Origin: Changshengia sp963803165 | GTDB lineage: Bacteria > Chloroflexota > Dormibacteria > Aeolococcales > Aeolococcaceae | DNA: 64,000 bases | Assembly (NCBI GenBank): GCA_963803165.1 | Contig: CAWDLK010000008.1 | Location: forward strand, 189,768 to 253,767 | Direction of reading: 5' to 3' | Part shown: positions 8,318 to 16,383 of the stretch, one piece after another | Layout of the letters: every line of letters begins with the position of its first letter | Numbering within the stretch: position 1 is the first letter of the stretch | Translations under genes and position numbers: made by a program | Notes under the pieces: generated by a model | Database searches by the model: none | Told to the model about the DNA's origin: nothing | What the model saw: only the letters and a program-made list of their open reading frames with translations

Positions 8318-9829
8318 ATGAGCGGGCAAACGGCGGGGGGAAACGTGACGACGACCGACCTTCGGCGCCGGGGGGCGCGGTTCCCCGCTGCCCCCGGGCT
8401 GGTGCTCCTCCTGGTCTGCCTGGGCCAGTTCATGGTCATCCTCGACGTGTCGGTGGTCAACGTCGCCCTGCCGTCGATCCGCAACGACCTCGGCTTCTCC
8501 ACCAGCGGCCTGCAGTGGGTGGTCAACGCCTACGCGCTGACCTTCGCCGGCTTCCTCCTCCTCGGCGGTCGGGCCGCCGATCTCTTCGGCCGCCGGCGCC
8601 TGCTCCTCGCCGGTCTCGCCCTCTTCTCGATCGCGAGCCTCCTCGACGGGCTGGCCACCTCCCAGGTGGAGCTGGTCGTCGCCCGCGCCCTCCAGGGCTT
8701 CGGCGGCGCCGTGCTCACCCCGGCGACGCTCACCATCCTGATCGCCACCTATCCCGAGGGCCGTGCCCGGGCCCGGGCGCTCGGCATCTGGAGCGCCGTG
8801 GCCGCCGCCGGAGGCGCCTCGGGGGCGCTGCTGGGCGGGATCATCACCCAGTTCCTCACCTGGCGGTGGGTGTTCTTCATCAACCTGCCGATCGGGATCG
8901 CGGTGCTGATCGCCGCCCGCCTCTTCGTCGCCGAGGGCGCCGGGGACGCGGCGGGACGCCGGCACATCGACATCGCCGGGGCGTTCACCGTCACGGCCGG
9001 TTTGGTGGCCGTCACCTGGGGCATCGTCCGCAGCCAGGCGGTGGGCTGGGGGTCGCCGGAGGTGCTGGTCGCCTTTGGCGCCGGCCTCGCTCTTCTCGCA
9101 GCCTTCGGCCTCATCGAGGCTCGGCTGGCTCGAGCGCCGCTGGTGCCGCTGCGGCTCTTCACCTCGCGGTCGATCACCGGAGCCAACCTGGTCGCCTTCG
9201 GGGTGGGGGCGGCGCTCTTCTCGGTCTGGTACTTCCAGTCCCTCTACCTGCAGGGGGTGCGCGGGATGACCCCGCTCAGCGCCGGCCTGACCTTCCTTCC
9301 CCAGACCCTCGCCATCGCGGTGGGCTCCCAGATCAGCTCGCGGCTGATGCCCCGCTTCGGGGCGCGCCCCTTCCTGGTCGCCGGACCCGTGCTGATCGCC
9401 GCCGGCCTGCTCTGGCTGGCCCAGATCTCGGTCGGGCCGGCAATCTGGTCGTCGGTGCTCCTCCCCGGGGCCCTGCTCACCCTCGGGGCCGGGCTGGCCT
9501 TCCCCGCCATCACGGTGGCGGCGACCTCGGGCGTGCCCCGGTCGGAGTCCGGGCTCGCCAGCGGGGTGGTCAACACCAGCCGCCAGGTGGGCGGGTCGCT
9601 CGGCCTTGCGGGCCTGGCAACCCTCGCCGCCGACCATGCCGCCGCCCTCACCCAGGTCGGACACTCCGCCCCGGTCGCGTTGACCGGCGGCTTCGGGCTG
9701 GGGTTTGCCGGTGGGGCGGCGATCGCCCTCGCCGCGGGGCTCTCCGGGCTGCTCGTGCCGGGCCGCACGCGCCGTGCCGCGCCGGGGCGGCGGACGCTCG
9801 CGCCCGAGCCGGAGGAGGCCGCCGCGTAG
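8318..9829 (+). CDS. DHA2-type MFS drug/H+ antiporter (14 TM, EmrB/QacA family)
   Basis: An integral membrane exporter of about 503 residues. Motif D1 is seen in MVILDVSVVNVALPSI, followed by QWVVNAYALTFAGFLLLGGRAADLFGRRR (motif A region, quoted in two overlapping parts: QWVVNAYALTFAG and GGRAADLFGRRR). Hydrophobic segments are consistent with 14 helices. The ATG at 8318 has a GGGGAGCG site; a GTG at 8300 is an alternative. An ArsR-type regulator is divergent, suggesting inducible multidrug efflux. The substrate cannot be told from sequence. Confidence 0.88.
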   Translation: MSGQTAGGNVTTTDLRRRGARFPAAPGLVLLLVCLGQFMVILDVSVVNVALPSIRNDLGFSTSGLQWVVNAYALTFAGFLLLGGRAADLFGRRRLLLAGLALFSIASLLDGLATSQVELVVARALQGFGGAVLTPATLTILIATYPEGRARARALGIWSAVAAAGGASGALLGGIITQFLTWRWVFFINLPIGIAVLIAARLFVAEGAGDAAGRRHIDIAGAFTVTAGLVAVTWGIVRSQAVGWGSPEVLVAFGAGLALLAAFGLIEARLARAPLVPLRLFTSRSITGANLVAFGVGAALFSVWYFQSLYLQGVRGMTPLSAGLTFLPQTLAIAVGSQISSRLMPRFGARPFLVAGPVLIAAGLLWLAQISVGPAIWSSVLLPGALLTLGAGLAFPAITVAATSGVPRSESGLASGVVNTSRQVGGSLGLAGLATLAADHAAALTQVGHSAPVALTGGFGLGFAGGAAIALAAGLSGLLVPGRTRRAAPGRRTLAPEPEEAAA

Positions 9830-9922
9830 GGCGGACGCAGGCCTCCGGCTGTCCCGTCAGCTTGGAATGCGGGGCATGGCAACCGGCGTGCTCCGGGGCT
9901 CACGGTACGAACATCTGTGTGG

Positions 9923-9928
9923 TAAAAT
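9923..9928 (+). promoter_or_regulatory. -10 box of the HNH gene, leaderless arrangement
   Basis: TAAAAT ends six bases before the GTG at 9935, so the transcript should begin at or next to the start codon. No Shine-Dalgarno is present. The -35 region has no close match to TTGACA. Confidence 0.5.
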
Positions 9929-9934
9929 GAACCG

Positions 9935-10651
9935 GTGGAGGGCCGGATCTGCGTCCAGTGCAGCCGGCACTTCGTGCCGTCGAGCGGCCATCTGCGCTGC
10001 CCCTCCTGCCGTTTGAAGGGGGTCTGCGCGTGCGGCGGGCCGAAGCGCGTCAAGTCCGCGGTCTGCCGCAGATGTCGTTCGGTTGCGGGGGACTGCAACG
10101 GCAACTGGAAAGGCGGGCGCACCTATCACAAGCGCGGCTACACGATGCTGCGCATCCCCGTCCACCCACGCGCGGGAAGAGGGATGTATGTCTTCGAGCA
10201 CATCCTGGTCATGGAAGCCGTCCTGGGTCGCTATATCCTCCCTGACGAGACCGTCCACCACCTCAACGGCGTGCGCGATGACAATCGCCCGGAGAACCTC
10301 GAGCTCTGGACCCGCCCGCAGCCCTCGGGGGTCCGGGCAGGCGACGTGCTGGCCTGGGCGCACGAGATCATCCGCCGCTACGAACCGCCGGATGCGTTAG
10401 AAGTGAATGAAGCACTTGGAGGCGGCGGGGATCGAACCCGCGTCCGAAACCAGGTTCCGTGCGACCTCTACGAGCGTAGTCCCGGTATTGATCTCATCCC
10501 CGCCGCGCCCTGGGACCGGGCTCGTCGGCGACCAGTCACGGTGCACGTCCCGACCGGCGCCGTGACGCCGCCGGCCGGCGAGACCGCTCACATTAGCGTC
10601 GGGTCACACTCCCGCAGCCGAGGAGGATGTCGACGTCAGGCCGTAGCCTGA
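9935..10651 (+). CDS. HNH endonuclease-type protein, 3' end running antisense into the tmRNA gene
   Basis: The N-terminus has stacked zinc-ribbon pairs: CVQC, CPSC, CACG and CRRC within the first 50 residues. The segment NWKGGRTYHKRGYTMLRIPV leads into an HNH core EHILVMEAVLGRYI...VHHLNGVRDDNRPENLELW, typical of phage or mobile HNH nucleases. Family members normally end soon after 'LELWTRxQPSG...RY'. Here no stop occurs there, so the frame continues about 78 codons antisense to the tmRNA 3' part. Those last residues are probably not meaningful. GTG start with TAAAAT six bases upstream. It could be a homing remnant or a domesticated nuclease. Confidence 0.72.
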   Translation: MEGRICVQCSRHFVPSSGHLRCPSCRLKGVCACGGPKRVKSAVCRRCRSVAGDCNGNWKGGRTYHKRGYTMLRIPVHPRAGRGMYVFEHILVMEAVLGRYILPDETVHHLNGVRDDNRPENLELWTRPQPSGVRAGDVLAWAHEIIRRYEPPDALEVNEALGGGGDRTRVRNQVPCDLYERSPGIDLIPAAPWDRARRRPVTVHVPTGAVTPPAGETAHISVGSHSRSRGGCRRQAVA

Positions 10652-10795
10652 GATCTGTAGCTGTCTCTACCGCTTAGGCGGCGAGGGCAAGCTGTGGTGC
10701 GTTGTTGTTCGCACTTATATCTTTCCCGGTTTTACGAGCCCGGGGCTCGGCTCGCCATCACACGACCCATGATCCCGTCGAAGCCATACGCCCCC
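10417..10795 (-). ncRNA. ssrA: Transfer-messenger RNA (tmRNA)
   Basis: Rescues ribosomes stalled on broken mRNAs by adding a degradation tag, together with SmpB. The tRNA-like acceptor pairs GGGGGCG (10795-10789) with CGCCTCC (10424-10418). The 5' strand continues TATGGCTTCGACGGG and the 3' part has the T-arm GGTTCGAT, both tmRNA hallmarks. The discriminator A is 10417 and CCA is not encoded. The resume frame encodes ANNNAPQLALAA (10712-10674) followed by TAA, ending in the ALAA degron. Length 379 nt, one piece, not permuted. The HNH gene runs antisense into its 3' half, and a 14-bp hairpin lies just upstream of its 5' end. Confidence 0.97.
10674..10712 (-). other. tmRNA tag-peptide reading frame (ANNNAPQLALAA)
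   Basis: Twelve codons starting GCG and ending TAA inside the tmRNA. The terminal LALAA matches the degron recognised by ClpXP-type proteases; clpP is encoded at 17680-18282. No initiation codon is expected, since translation resumes here after the stalled chain is transferred. Confidence 0.93.
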
Positions 10796-10816
10796 ATGTG
10801 CGCGTCATCAGCCCTC

Positions 10817-10855
10817 CGTGCGGGGCTGTCCCCTCCATGATGACAGCCCCGCACG
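10817..10855 (-). terminator. Long hairpin between the DUF1003-like gene and tmRNA
   Basis: A perfect 14-bp inverted repeat, CGTGCGGGGCTGTC (10817-10830) and its complement (10842-10855), with an 11-base loop. It lies 85 bases downstream of the minus-strand membrane-protein gene and 21 bases upstream of the tmRNA 5' end. There is no following T-run, so intrinsic termination is likely but not certain. Confidence 0.55.
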
Positions 10856-10940
10856 CGGGGATGGCCGCCCGCCCGACGTCCAGCCTGAGCCGTCCTGGCC
10901 CCCACGTTCGGGACGTCCTCACCGAGACCGCGGGGCAGCG

Positions 10941-11387
10941 CTAGGTGGTGGCTCCCAGCTTCTGCACCAGAGCGGTGAGCGCCTTGTCCTGCTCCTCCAG
11001 GTGGGCCTGGATCTGCATCGCCTCGTGGAGCACCGCCTCGGCGTCGGCGTAGGTGTCCTGCGCCCGCTTGTCGCTGGCCGCCGACTGGATGTTGGTGCCC
11101 ACGATGATGATCGAGAGCAGGACCAGCTGCAGGAAGGTCTGGGCGATCCAGGCGACCGGGCCCTCTCCACCCTTGGCCAGCGCTGCCGGGAGGCCCAGGA
11201 GGGCGAGGATGCAGAACAGCCAGGCGCAGGTCATGCTGCCCACCCCGAGGGTGATCTTCACCGCCAGCCAGCTGTTGACCCGGGTGTACAGGTTGCCGTG
11301 GGGCAGCTGGTCGCGGGTCTTGGTGGGGTGCACCCGGTGCTCGAGGATCGCCAGGGTGCGGGCGTGGGGCTTGTGCTCGAAGGCCAT
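10941..11387 (-). CDS. DUF1003-like small membrane protein
   Basis: About 148 residues. The middle holds two transmembrane helices: SWLAVKITLGVGSMTCAWLF continuing to PAALAKGG, and WIAQTFLQLVLLSIIIVGT. A helical tail (YADAEAVLHEAMQIQAHLEEQ, then KALTALVQ) looks like a coiled coil. The 'NxxxAxxIT..VG.M.CA.lF' and 'TFLQLVLL..I.vGtN.Q...SD.RA' pattern is common in uncharacterised actinobacterial proteins related to DUF1003. I preferred the ATG at 11387, which has AGGAG upstream; an earlier ATG adds six residues. Function unknown. Confidence 0.72.
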   Translation of the reverse strand: MAFEHKPHARTLAILEHRVHPTKTRDQLPHGNLYTRVNSWLAVKITLGVGSMTCAWLFCILALLGLPAALAKGGEGPVAWIAQTFLQLVLLSIIIVGTNIQSAASDKRAQDTYADAEAVLHEAMQIQAHLEEQDKALTALVQKLGATT

Positions 11388-11504
11388 GGTCTCGTGACTC
11401 CTCATCTCGGCAGCGGGGTGCGCGGGCCGCGCTCCGTGTGCCCCGACCGTTGGCGGCATGCTAGGCGATGGCCGGCGGCAGCGCACGGCCGGGCGCCGGC
11501 CGCG

Positions 11505-12377
11505 TCAGACGCCGGGCGGCGCGGCGGCGAGGGCCGCCAGCCGCTCCTTCGTGATCCGGATCGCATCGGGGTTGCTGTCCACGACGAGGTGACGCCGTCC
11601 CAACCGCTCCGCCGCGACCGCGGTGGTTCCCGAGCCGCCGAAGAAGTCGGCCACCAGGTCACCCGGGTGGCTCGAGGCCACGACGATCCGCTCCAGCAGG
11701 CGGAGCGGCTTCTGGGTCGGGTACCCGGTGCGCTCCCGTCCGCTGGTGGGGACGATCGTCATCCACCAGACGTCGGTGGGCAGCTTGCCCCGGGCCGCCT
11801 TCTCCGCGCCGACCAATCCCGGCGCCAGGTAGGGGACGCGGTCCACCGCCTCGCGGTTGAAGGTCCACGTCTCCGACCTCGCGTACCAGAGGATGTTGTC
11901 GTGCTTGCGGGCCCAGCGGTCGCGGGCACGGCCGCCGTAGTCGTAGGCCCAGATGATCTCGTTGAGGAAGCGCTCCGGCCCGAAGATCTCGTCGAGGAGC
12001 ATCCGGACGTGGTGGACGGCGTGGTGGTCGAGGTGGACGTAGAGGGAGCCGCGCGACCCCAGCACGCGGTGCATCTCGGCGAGCCGCGGCGCCAGGAAGT
12101 CGAGGTACTCGGCCTGGTCCATGGTGTCCTGATACCGGAGCGAGGAGACCGTCTCCCAGCGATAGGTCCGGCCGCCGAAGCCGACCCGGGTACGGTCGCC
12201 GGTGCCGGTGCGGATCGAGTCGAGGCGGCGGCGCTGCCTCGTGCCGAAGGGCGGGTCGATGTAGATGAGGTCGACGCACCCGTCGGGCAGGGTGCGCAGC
12301 ACCTCGAGGTTGTCGCCGAGGACCACCCCCTCGCGCCGCTCCCGGGGTACGAGTGTCGGCGGCTCGTCGGCGATCAC
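11505..12377 (-). CDS. Solitary DNA methyltransferase (N4-cytosine/N6-adenine, beta-type order)
   Basis: A S-adenosylmethionine-dependent DNA base methylase of about 290 residues. The catalytic motif IV is DPPF at residues 41-44, near the N-terminus. The SAM-binding region VADFFGGSGTTAVAAERLG and the preceding TQKPLRLLERIV lie at the C-terminus, the circular order of the PF01555 beta class. The middle carries the target-recognition region. The GTG at 12377 is preceded six bases upstream by GATACT, suggesting a leaderless message. No restriction endonuclease gene is adjacent, so it looks like an orphan methylase acting in regulation or repair marking. Target sequence unknown. Confidence 0.88.
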   Translation of the reverse strand: MIADEPPTLVPRERREGVVLGDNLEVLRTLPDGCVDLIYIDPPFGTRQRRRLDSIRTGTGDRTRVGFGGRTYRWETVSSLRYQDTMDQAEYLDFLAPRLAEMHRVLGSRGSLYVHLDHHAVHHVRMLLDEIFGPERFLNEIIWAYDYGGRARDRWARKHDNILWYARSETWTFNREAVDRVPYLAPGLVGAEKAARGKLPTDVWWMTIVPTSGRERTGYPTQKPLRLLERIVVASSHPGDLVADFFGGSGTTAVAAERLGRRHLVVDSNPDAIRITKERLAALAAAPPGV

Positions 12378-12383
12378 CCGGTG

Positions 12384-12389
12384 AGTATC
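12384..12389 (-). promoter_or_regulatory. -10 box of the DNA methylase gene, leaderless arrangement
   Basis: GATACT on the minus strand ends six bases before the GTG start codon at 12377. No Shine-Dalgarno is visible in between. Confidence 0.45.
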
Positions 12390-12447
12390 ACACCCGCCCT
12401 GGCGGCTCGATCCCTGGCGCCCGGGCCGCAGCCTCCGTGGGCTTTGG

Positions 12448-12475
12448 TTGACGTGGCAACCATTTGGGGTATACC
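12448..12475 (+). promoter_or_regulatory. Sigma-70-type promoter of the pirin gene
   Basis: TTGACG (12448-12453), 16-base spacer, TATACC (12470-12475). The predicted start is near 12482, giving a short leader of about 33 bases with a GGGAGAG ribosome site before the ATG at 12515. It is divergent from the methylase promoter. Confidence 0.6.
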
Positions 12476-12514
12476 GTGGGAGCCACACCCCGACGCCCAC
12501 ACCCGGGAGAGCCC

Positions 12515-13480
12515 ATGCCCGCCGTCACCGTCCCCGACCCTCTCGTCCTGCCCCGCATCCCGCGGCCCGATCGCGGCCGGGAGGCGTCGCGTCCTGTCGT
12601 CTCCGTGACCTCCGCGCCGCACGGTGTGGAGGGGGAGGGGTTCCCGGTGCGCCGGGCCTTCGCCGGGGTCGACCTCGCCGCCCTCGATCCCTTCGTCCAC
12701 ATGGATCAGATGGGAGAGGTGGAATACGCGCCGGGCGAGCCCAAGGGCACCCCGTGGCACCCGCACCGCGGCTTCGAGACCGTCACCTACATGATCGACG
12801 GCACCTTCCAGCACCAGGACTCCACCGGTGGCGGCGGCCTGATCACCAATGGGGCGACCCAGTGGATGACCGCCGGCTCGGGGATCCTCCACATCGAGAG
12901 GCCGCCCGAGGAGCTGATCGCGAGCGGTGGGCTGTTCCACGGCATCCAGCTCTGGGTCAACCTGCCGTCCGCCAAGAAGTGGGTCCCGCCCCGGTACCAG
13001 GACATCGGCGCCCAGCGGGTGACCCTGCTCGCCTCCGCCGACGGGACGAGCCTGGTCCGGGTCATCGCCGGTGACGTCGCCGGCGAGCAGGGGCCCGGCG
13101 TGACCCACACGCCCATGGCCATGGTGCACGCGACGCTCACCCCCGGGGCGGTCCTCGAGCTTCCCTGGCCGGCCGGCTTCAACGCCCTGGTCTACATCCT
13201 GGCGGGCTCCGGCTCGGTGGGGGAGACGCCGGCGCCGGTCGAGACCGGCGAGCTCGCCGTCCTGGGAGGCGGCGACTTCGTCACCCTCGCCGCCGCGTCG
13301 CTGCAGGAGAGCCGCGCCCCGGCCCTCGACGCGCTGGTGCTCGGCGGGCAGCCGATCGGCGAGCCGGTCGCCGCCTACGGGCCGTTCGTCATGAACCGGC
13401 GCGACGAGCTGGTCCAGGCGTTCGAGGACTACCGGGCCGGCAAGCTGGGCACGATCCCCGCCAATCACATCGGCGACTGA
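12515..13480 (+). CDS. Pirin-family protein
   Basis: A bicupin of about 321 residues. The N-terminal cupin has the pirin iron ligands His82 and His84 in WHPHRGFETVTYMIDG, and His126 and Glu128 in GSGILHIERP. Some bacterial pirins act as quercetin 2,3-dioxygenases; others modulate metabolic enzymes or transcription, so the function here cannot be fixed. It has a clear promoter and ribosome site. The stop is four bases from the stop of the convergent C39-like gene. Confidence 0.9.
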   Translation: MPAVTVPDPLVLPRIPRPDRGREASRPVVSVTSAPHGVEGEGFPVRRAFAGVDLAALDPFVHMDQMGEVEYAPGEPKGTPWHPHRGFETVTYMIDGTFQHQDSTGGGGLITNGATQWMTAGSGILHIERPPEELIASGGLFHGIQLWVNLPSAKKWVPPRYQDIGAQRVTLLASADGTSLVRVIAGDVAGEQGPGVTHTPMAMVHATLTPGAVLELPWPAGFNALVYILAGSGSVGETPAPVETGELAVLGGGDFVTLAAASLQESRAPALDALVLGGQPIGEPVAAYGPFVMNRRDELVQAFEDYRAGKLGTIPANHIGD

Positions 13481-13484
13481 GCCT

Positions 13485-14195
13485 TCAGCCCACCAGGCTG
13501 ATCCCCGCGGCGACGAGCACCCACCGGTCGGCCCACACCCCGCCGTGGTGGGTGTCCGGGGTGTACCAGCTGGCGAAGTCCGACCACGACATGGTGACGG
13601 CGCCGTCGGAGCCGGCGGGCGGGCTCCCGCTCACCCCGAACTGCAGCGGGTCGGCCAGGGTGACCGCCAGCGGCGCCCCGTCCACCCCGTCGGGCCCGAG
13701 CTGCGCCCCGGTGACCAGCACGTAGTGAGTGGCTCCGCCGACCATGACGATGACCGGCTGGTGGAGCATGGCGATGCTCCGTGCGATGACCGCGCCGGCC
13801 GCCTCCAGCGACGGCTGGGGAGCGTCCCCGACATCGTCGTAACCGCCGAAACGGTCCACGGTCACGGCCACCGCGAAGGGGGACGCATTCCACTCGGCGA
13901 CGGTGTACCCATCGTTGTGGGATGTCTCGTAGTTCCAGAAGGTCTGCTGGACGGAGTGGTCGCCGCCGGCCGGGAGGGTGGCCCCGGTCGCCTGCAGCCA
14001 CATCTCGATGTCCGCCGGGTCGCACCAGTCGCCGGTCTGCTGGGAGTGGTAGGCGAAGGGGATCTCGATCGACCCCGGCGGGTGGACGACGGAGGCGTCC
14101 GCCGCCGCCGCGGACGGGCTGAGCAGGGCGGCGACGGTCGCCGCCACGCCCATCGCGGACGCCATCGCCACCGCGAGCGGCCTGGATTGCCTCAT
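13485..14195 (-). CDS. Secreted C39-like (papain-fold) peptidase domain protein
   Basis: About 236 residues with an N-terminal signal peptide (hydrophobic core LAVAMASAMGVAATVAAL, cleavage near SAAAADA). The mature part matches the peptidase_C39_2 family: YHSQQTGDWCDPADIEMWL gives the candidate nucleophile Cys58, and GGATHYVLVTGA gives the catalytic His around residue 155. A Ser/Asp-rich C-terminal part follows (DPLQFGVS...W.DFASWYTPD). Such proteins are secreted or cell-wall proteases or transpeptidase-like enzymes. There is no transporter or bacteriocin gene nearby. The substrate is unknown. Confidence 0.78.
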   Translation of the reverse strand: MRQSRPLAVAMASAMGVAATVAALLSPSAAAADASVVHPPGSIEIPFAYHSQQTGDWCDPADIEMWLQATGATLPAGGDHSVQQTFWNYETSHNDGYTVAEWNASPFAVAVTVDRFGGYDDVGDAPQPSLEAAGAVIARSIAMLHQPVIVMVGGATHYVLVTGAQLGPDGVDGAPLAVTLADPLQFGVSGSPPAGSDGAVTMSWSDFASWYTPDTHHGGVWADRWVLVAAGISLVG

Positions 14196-14292
14196 CACCC
14201 CGATCCAGGCTGGCGCCCGCACCTTTCCGTCAGGTGACACCGTGCTGAGGCACGGAGGGGACGAGCGCTGGGCGGATCGGCCGCCGGCGCCG

Positions 14293-14676
14293 CTAAGCGG
14301 CGTCGCCCGTGAAGCGGCCGGCGTCCTCGGCCAGCTGCCGGCTGGCCTCCTCGAGCTCGCCGAGCATCTCCTCGCGGGTCGCGGCGTCCCATGAGTCCCA
14401 GGCGAGCCCGATGAGCTCGAGCTGGCCCAGCACCATCTGGGCGGCCGAGCGGACCTCGTGGCGGGCGGCGCGCATGGGGTCGGGCACCCCGGGCATCTGG
14501 AGCCGCCACGCGGGGAGCGACTCGCAGCTGAGCAGGGCCTGGACGGCGGCGGATCCTGCCCGGGCCACCCGCTCCGCACCCGCGCGGGCGGGGGGGGCGG
14601 CCTGCTCGGTGGCCGCCTGCTCGGTGGCCGCCTGCGCCGCCTGCAGAGCCCACCCCAGCGCCTCGGAGTCCGACAT
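14293..14676 (-). CDS. Small helical hypothetical protein
   Basis: A 127-residue Ala/Glu-rich protein without signal or membrane segment. Residues about 17-27 contain a short tandem duplication (ATEQAATEQAA), from a 15-base direct repeat. The C-terminal half is amphipathic helix (AQMVLGQLELIGLAWDSWDA). No family recognised. It is divergent from the membrane-protein gene at 14738. Coding is plausible from codon use and a clean ATG, but I have no homology evidence. Confidence 0.5.
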   Translation of the reverse strand: MSDSEALGWALQAAQAATEQAATEQAAPPARAGAERVARAGSAAVQALLSCESLPAWRLQMPGVPDPMRAARHEVRSAAQMVLGQLELIGLAWDSWDAATREEMLGELEEASRQLAEDAGRFTGDAA

Positions 14677-14737
14677 CGGCTGATTGTGCGCGCCACATGC
14701 GGTCTCCGGGCATCGCGAAGCCCTACGCTACGAGGCG

Positions 14738-15322
14738 ATGGCCTTCCCCTCGCGGCCGGCCCTCCCCCGGCCTCCGCGACCCGGTCCCCGCGGTCTCCGC
14801 CGCTGGGCGATCCCGGTGCTCGGCGCGATCACGCCGGTGGCGCTGATCGTGATCAACATCGCGGTCTTCATCGCCAAGCACCTCGCCGCCTTCCGCTGGA
14901 CCGTGGCCATCCTGGCCTTCGTCAGCGGGATGATGCTCAACAGCTGGACGGGGCTCAAGATCTACCGCCTCTTCCAGAAGCGGTATCGGGCTCACGCCCT
15001 GGTCTCCGACGTCAACCAGGACATGGTCCTGATCTGCGGGGTGGGCGTGGTGATCGCGGTCTCGTTCGTCACCGCCCTCTTCTGCTACCTGGGGCTGTCC
15101 AACGAGGCCAACCTGCCCAATCCCACCACCTTCTTCACTGGCGTCCTCGCCATCGCGGTCCCCGTTGCCCTGCAGGTCATCTTCGGACGCCTCCTCGGCC
15201 GCGACCGGAAGGAGGAGGGGGCGGAGCGCCCCGTCAACCCATTCCCCACCCCCCTCCCACCGCCGCCACCCCCGCCCCTGATGGGGCAGACGTCGGAACG
15301 GGGCCTGGGGCATCACCGCTAG
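14738..15322 (+). CDS. Four-helix integral membrane protein, function unknown
   Basis: About 194 residues. A basic, Pro-rich N-terminus is followed by four hydrophobic segments (IPVLGAITPVALIVINIAVF, WTVAILAFVSGMML, MVLICGVGVVIAVSFVTALF, FTGVLAIAVPVALQVIFG) and a Pro-rich cytoplasmic tail. No catalytic motif. TACGCT lies eight bases before the ATG. The next gene, GalT-like, starts 42 bases downstream on the same strand, so they may be cotranscribed. Confidence 0.68.
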   Translation: MAFPSRPALPRPPRPGPRGLRRWAIPVLGAITPVALIVINIAVFIAKHLAAFRWTVAILAFVSGMMLNSWTGLKIYRLFQKRYRAHALVSDVNQDMVLICGVGVVIAVSFVTALFCYLGLSNEANLPNPTTFFTGVLAIAVPVALQVIFGRLLGRDRKEEGAERPVNPFPTPLPPPPPPPLMGQTSERGLGHHR

Positions 15323-15364
15323 CGGCGCGATGGTGGCGCGATCCGCCCACGGGGGAGCGCGACG

Positions 15365-16369
15365 GTGGAGTTGAGGCGCCAGATCCTGGTGGGGGAGATC
15401 CTCGATCCGCTCCACGACTTCGCGCCCACACGCACCGAGGTGGAGGTGCGCTGGGACCCCCTCGTCGGCTATCCGGCTCGCCTGGTCAGGAGCCCGACGC
15501 CCCTGCTGCGGGAGTTGGATCTGGACCTCGCCGCGCTCGCCGAGGAGAGGCGGACGGGGTGCCCGTTCTGCCCCGAGAGGGTCATGGAGGTCACCCCGCG
15601 GCTGGCCCCGGATCTCCATCCGGCGGGACGGATCCGCTGCGGCCAGGCCCTCCTCTTCCCCAACCTCCTCGCCTACTGGCAGCACGGCTCGGTGTCCATC
15701 TACTCACCCGAGCTCCACCTGCTGCCGCTGGAGCGGATGACGCCGGAGCTGATGGCCGACAACCTCACCACCCAGGTCGAGTTCGTGAGGCTGGTGACCG
15801 CCCACGATCCGGGGGCTCAGTGGGCGGCCATCAACGCGAATCACCTGCCGTCCTCGGGGAGCTCGATCTTCCACCCCCACCTCCAGGGCTCCGTCGAGCC
15901 CGTCCCGACGACCTTCCAGGCGATGATGGCCGAGGTCACGGCGGAGCGCTTCGAGGACTACCTCTCGACCGAGCGCCGCCTGGGCGAGCGCTACATCGCC
16001 GCCACCGGCCGGGTGCAGTGGGTGGCGAGCTTCGCTCCGATGGGCTTCAACGAGGTGCGCGGGATCGTCAGCGGGGTCGTCTCGCCCGCCGAGCTGGACG
16101 GGCCGACCATCGCCGAGCTCGGCGCCGGGATCGCCGGGATCCTCAACCTCTACGCCGACCTGGGGATGCAGAGCTTCAACATGGCGATGCTCGGCTCCCC
16201 TCGGGACGGGCGGGATACCCTGCTCACGCTCCGGCTGGTCTGCCGATCGAACGTCGACCTCGCCTACCGCTCGGACGTCACCTACTCCGAGAAGCTCCAT
16301 TGGCAGGCGATGGTCGACACCTCCCCCGAGGAGCTGGCCGAGCGGGCCCGCCCGCGCCTGGCCCGCTGA
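15365..16369 (+). CDS. GalT-like nucleotidyltransferase (HIT superfamily)
   Basis: About 334 residues resembling galactose-1-phosphate uridylyltransferase. A CPFC zinc pair lies near residue 67. The GalT catalytic triplet appears as SSIFHPHLQGSVEPVPT (His-Pro-His followed by Gln) near residue 170, within NANHLPSSGSS. It diverges from classical GalT, which has HPHGQ with a typical 'GAS' lead-in, so the sugar substrate is uncertain. The GTG at 15365 has a GGGGGAG ribosome site. A true HIT-family gene follows on the opposite strand. Confidence 0.75.
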   Translation: MELRRQILVGEILDPLHDFAPTRTEVEVRWDPLVGYPARLVRSPTPLLRELDLDLAALAEERRTGCPFCPERVMEVTPRLAPDLHPAGRIRCGQALLFPNLLAYWQHGSVSIYSPELHLLPLERMTPELMADNLTTQVEFVRLVTAHDPGAQWAAINANHLPSSGSSIFHPHLQGSVEPVPTTFQAMMAEVTAERFEDYLSTERRLGERYIAATGRVQWVASFAPMGFNEVRGIVSGVVSPAELDGPTIAELGAGIAGILNLYADLGMQSFNMAMLGSPRDGRDTLLTLRLVCRSNVDLAYRSDVTYSEKLHWQAMVDTSPEELAERARPRLAR

Positions 16370-16383
16370 CGCGGCTTCGCCGG

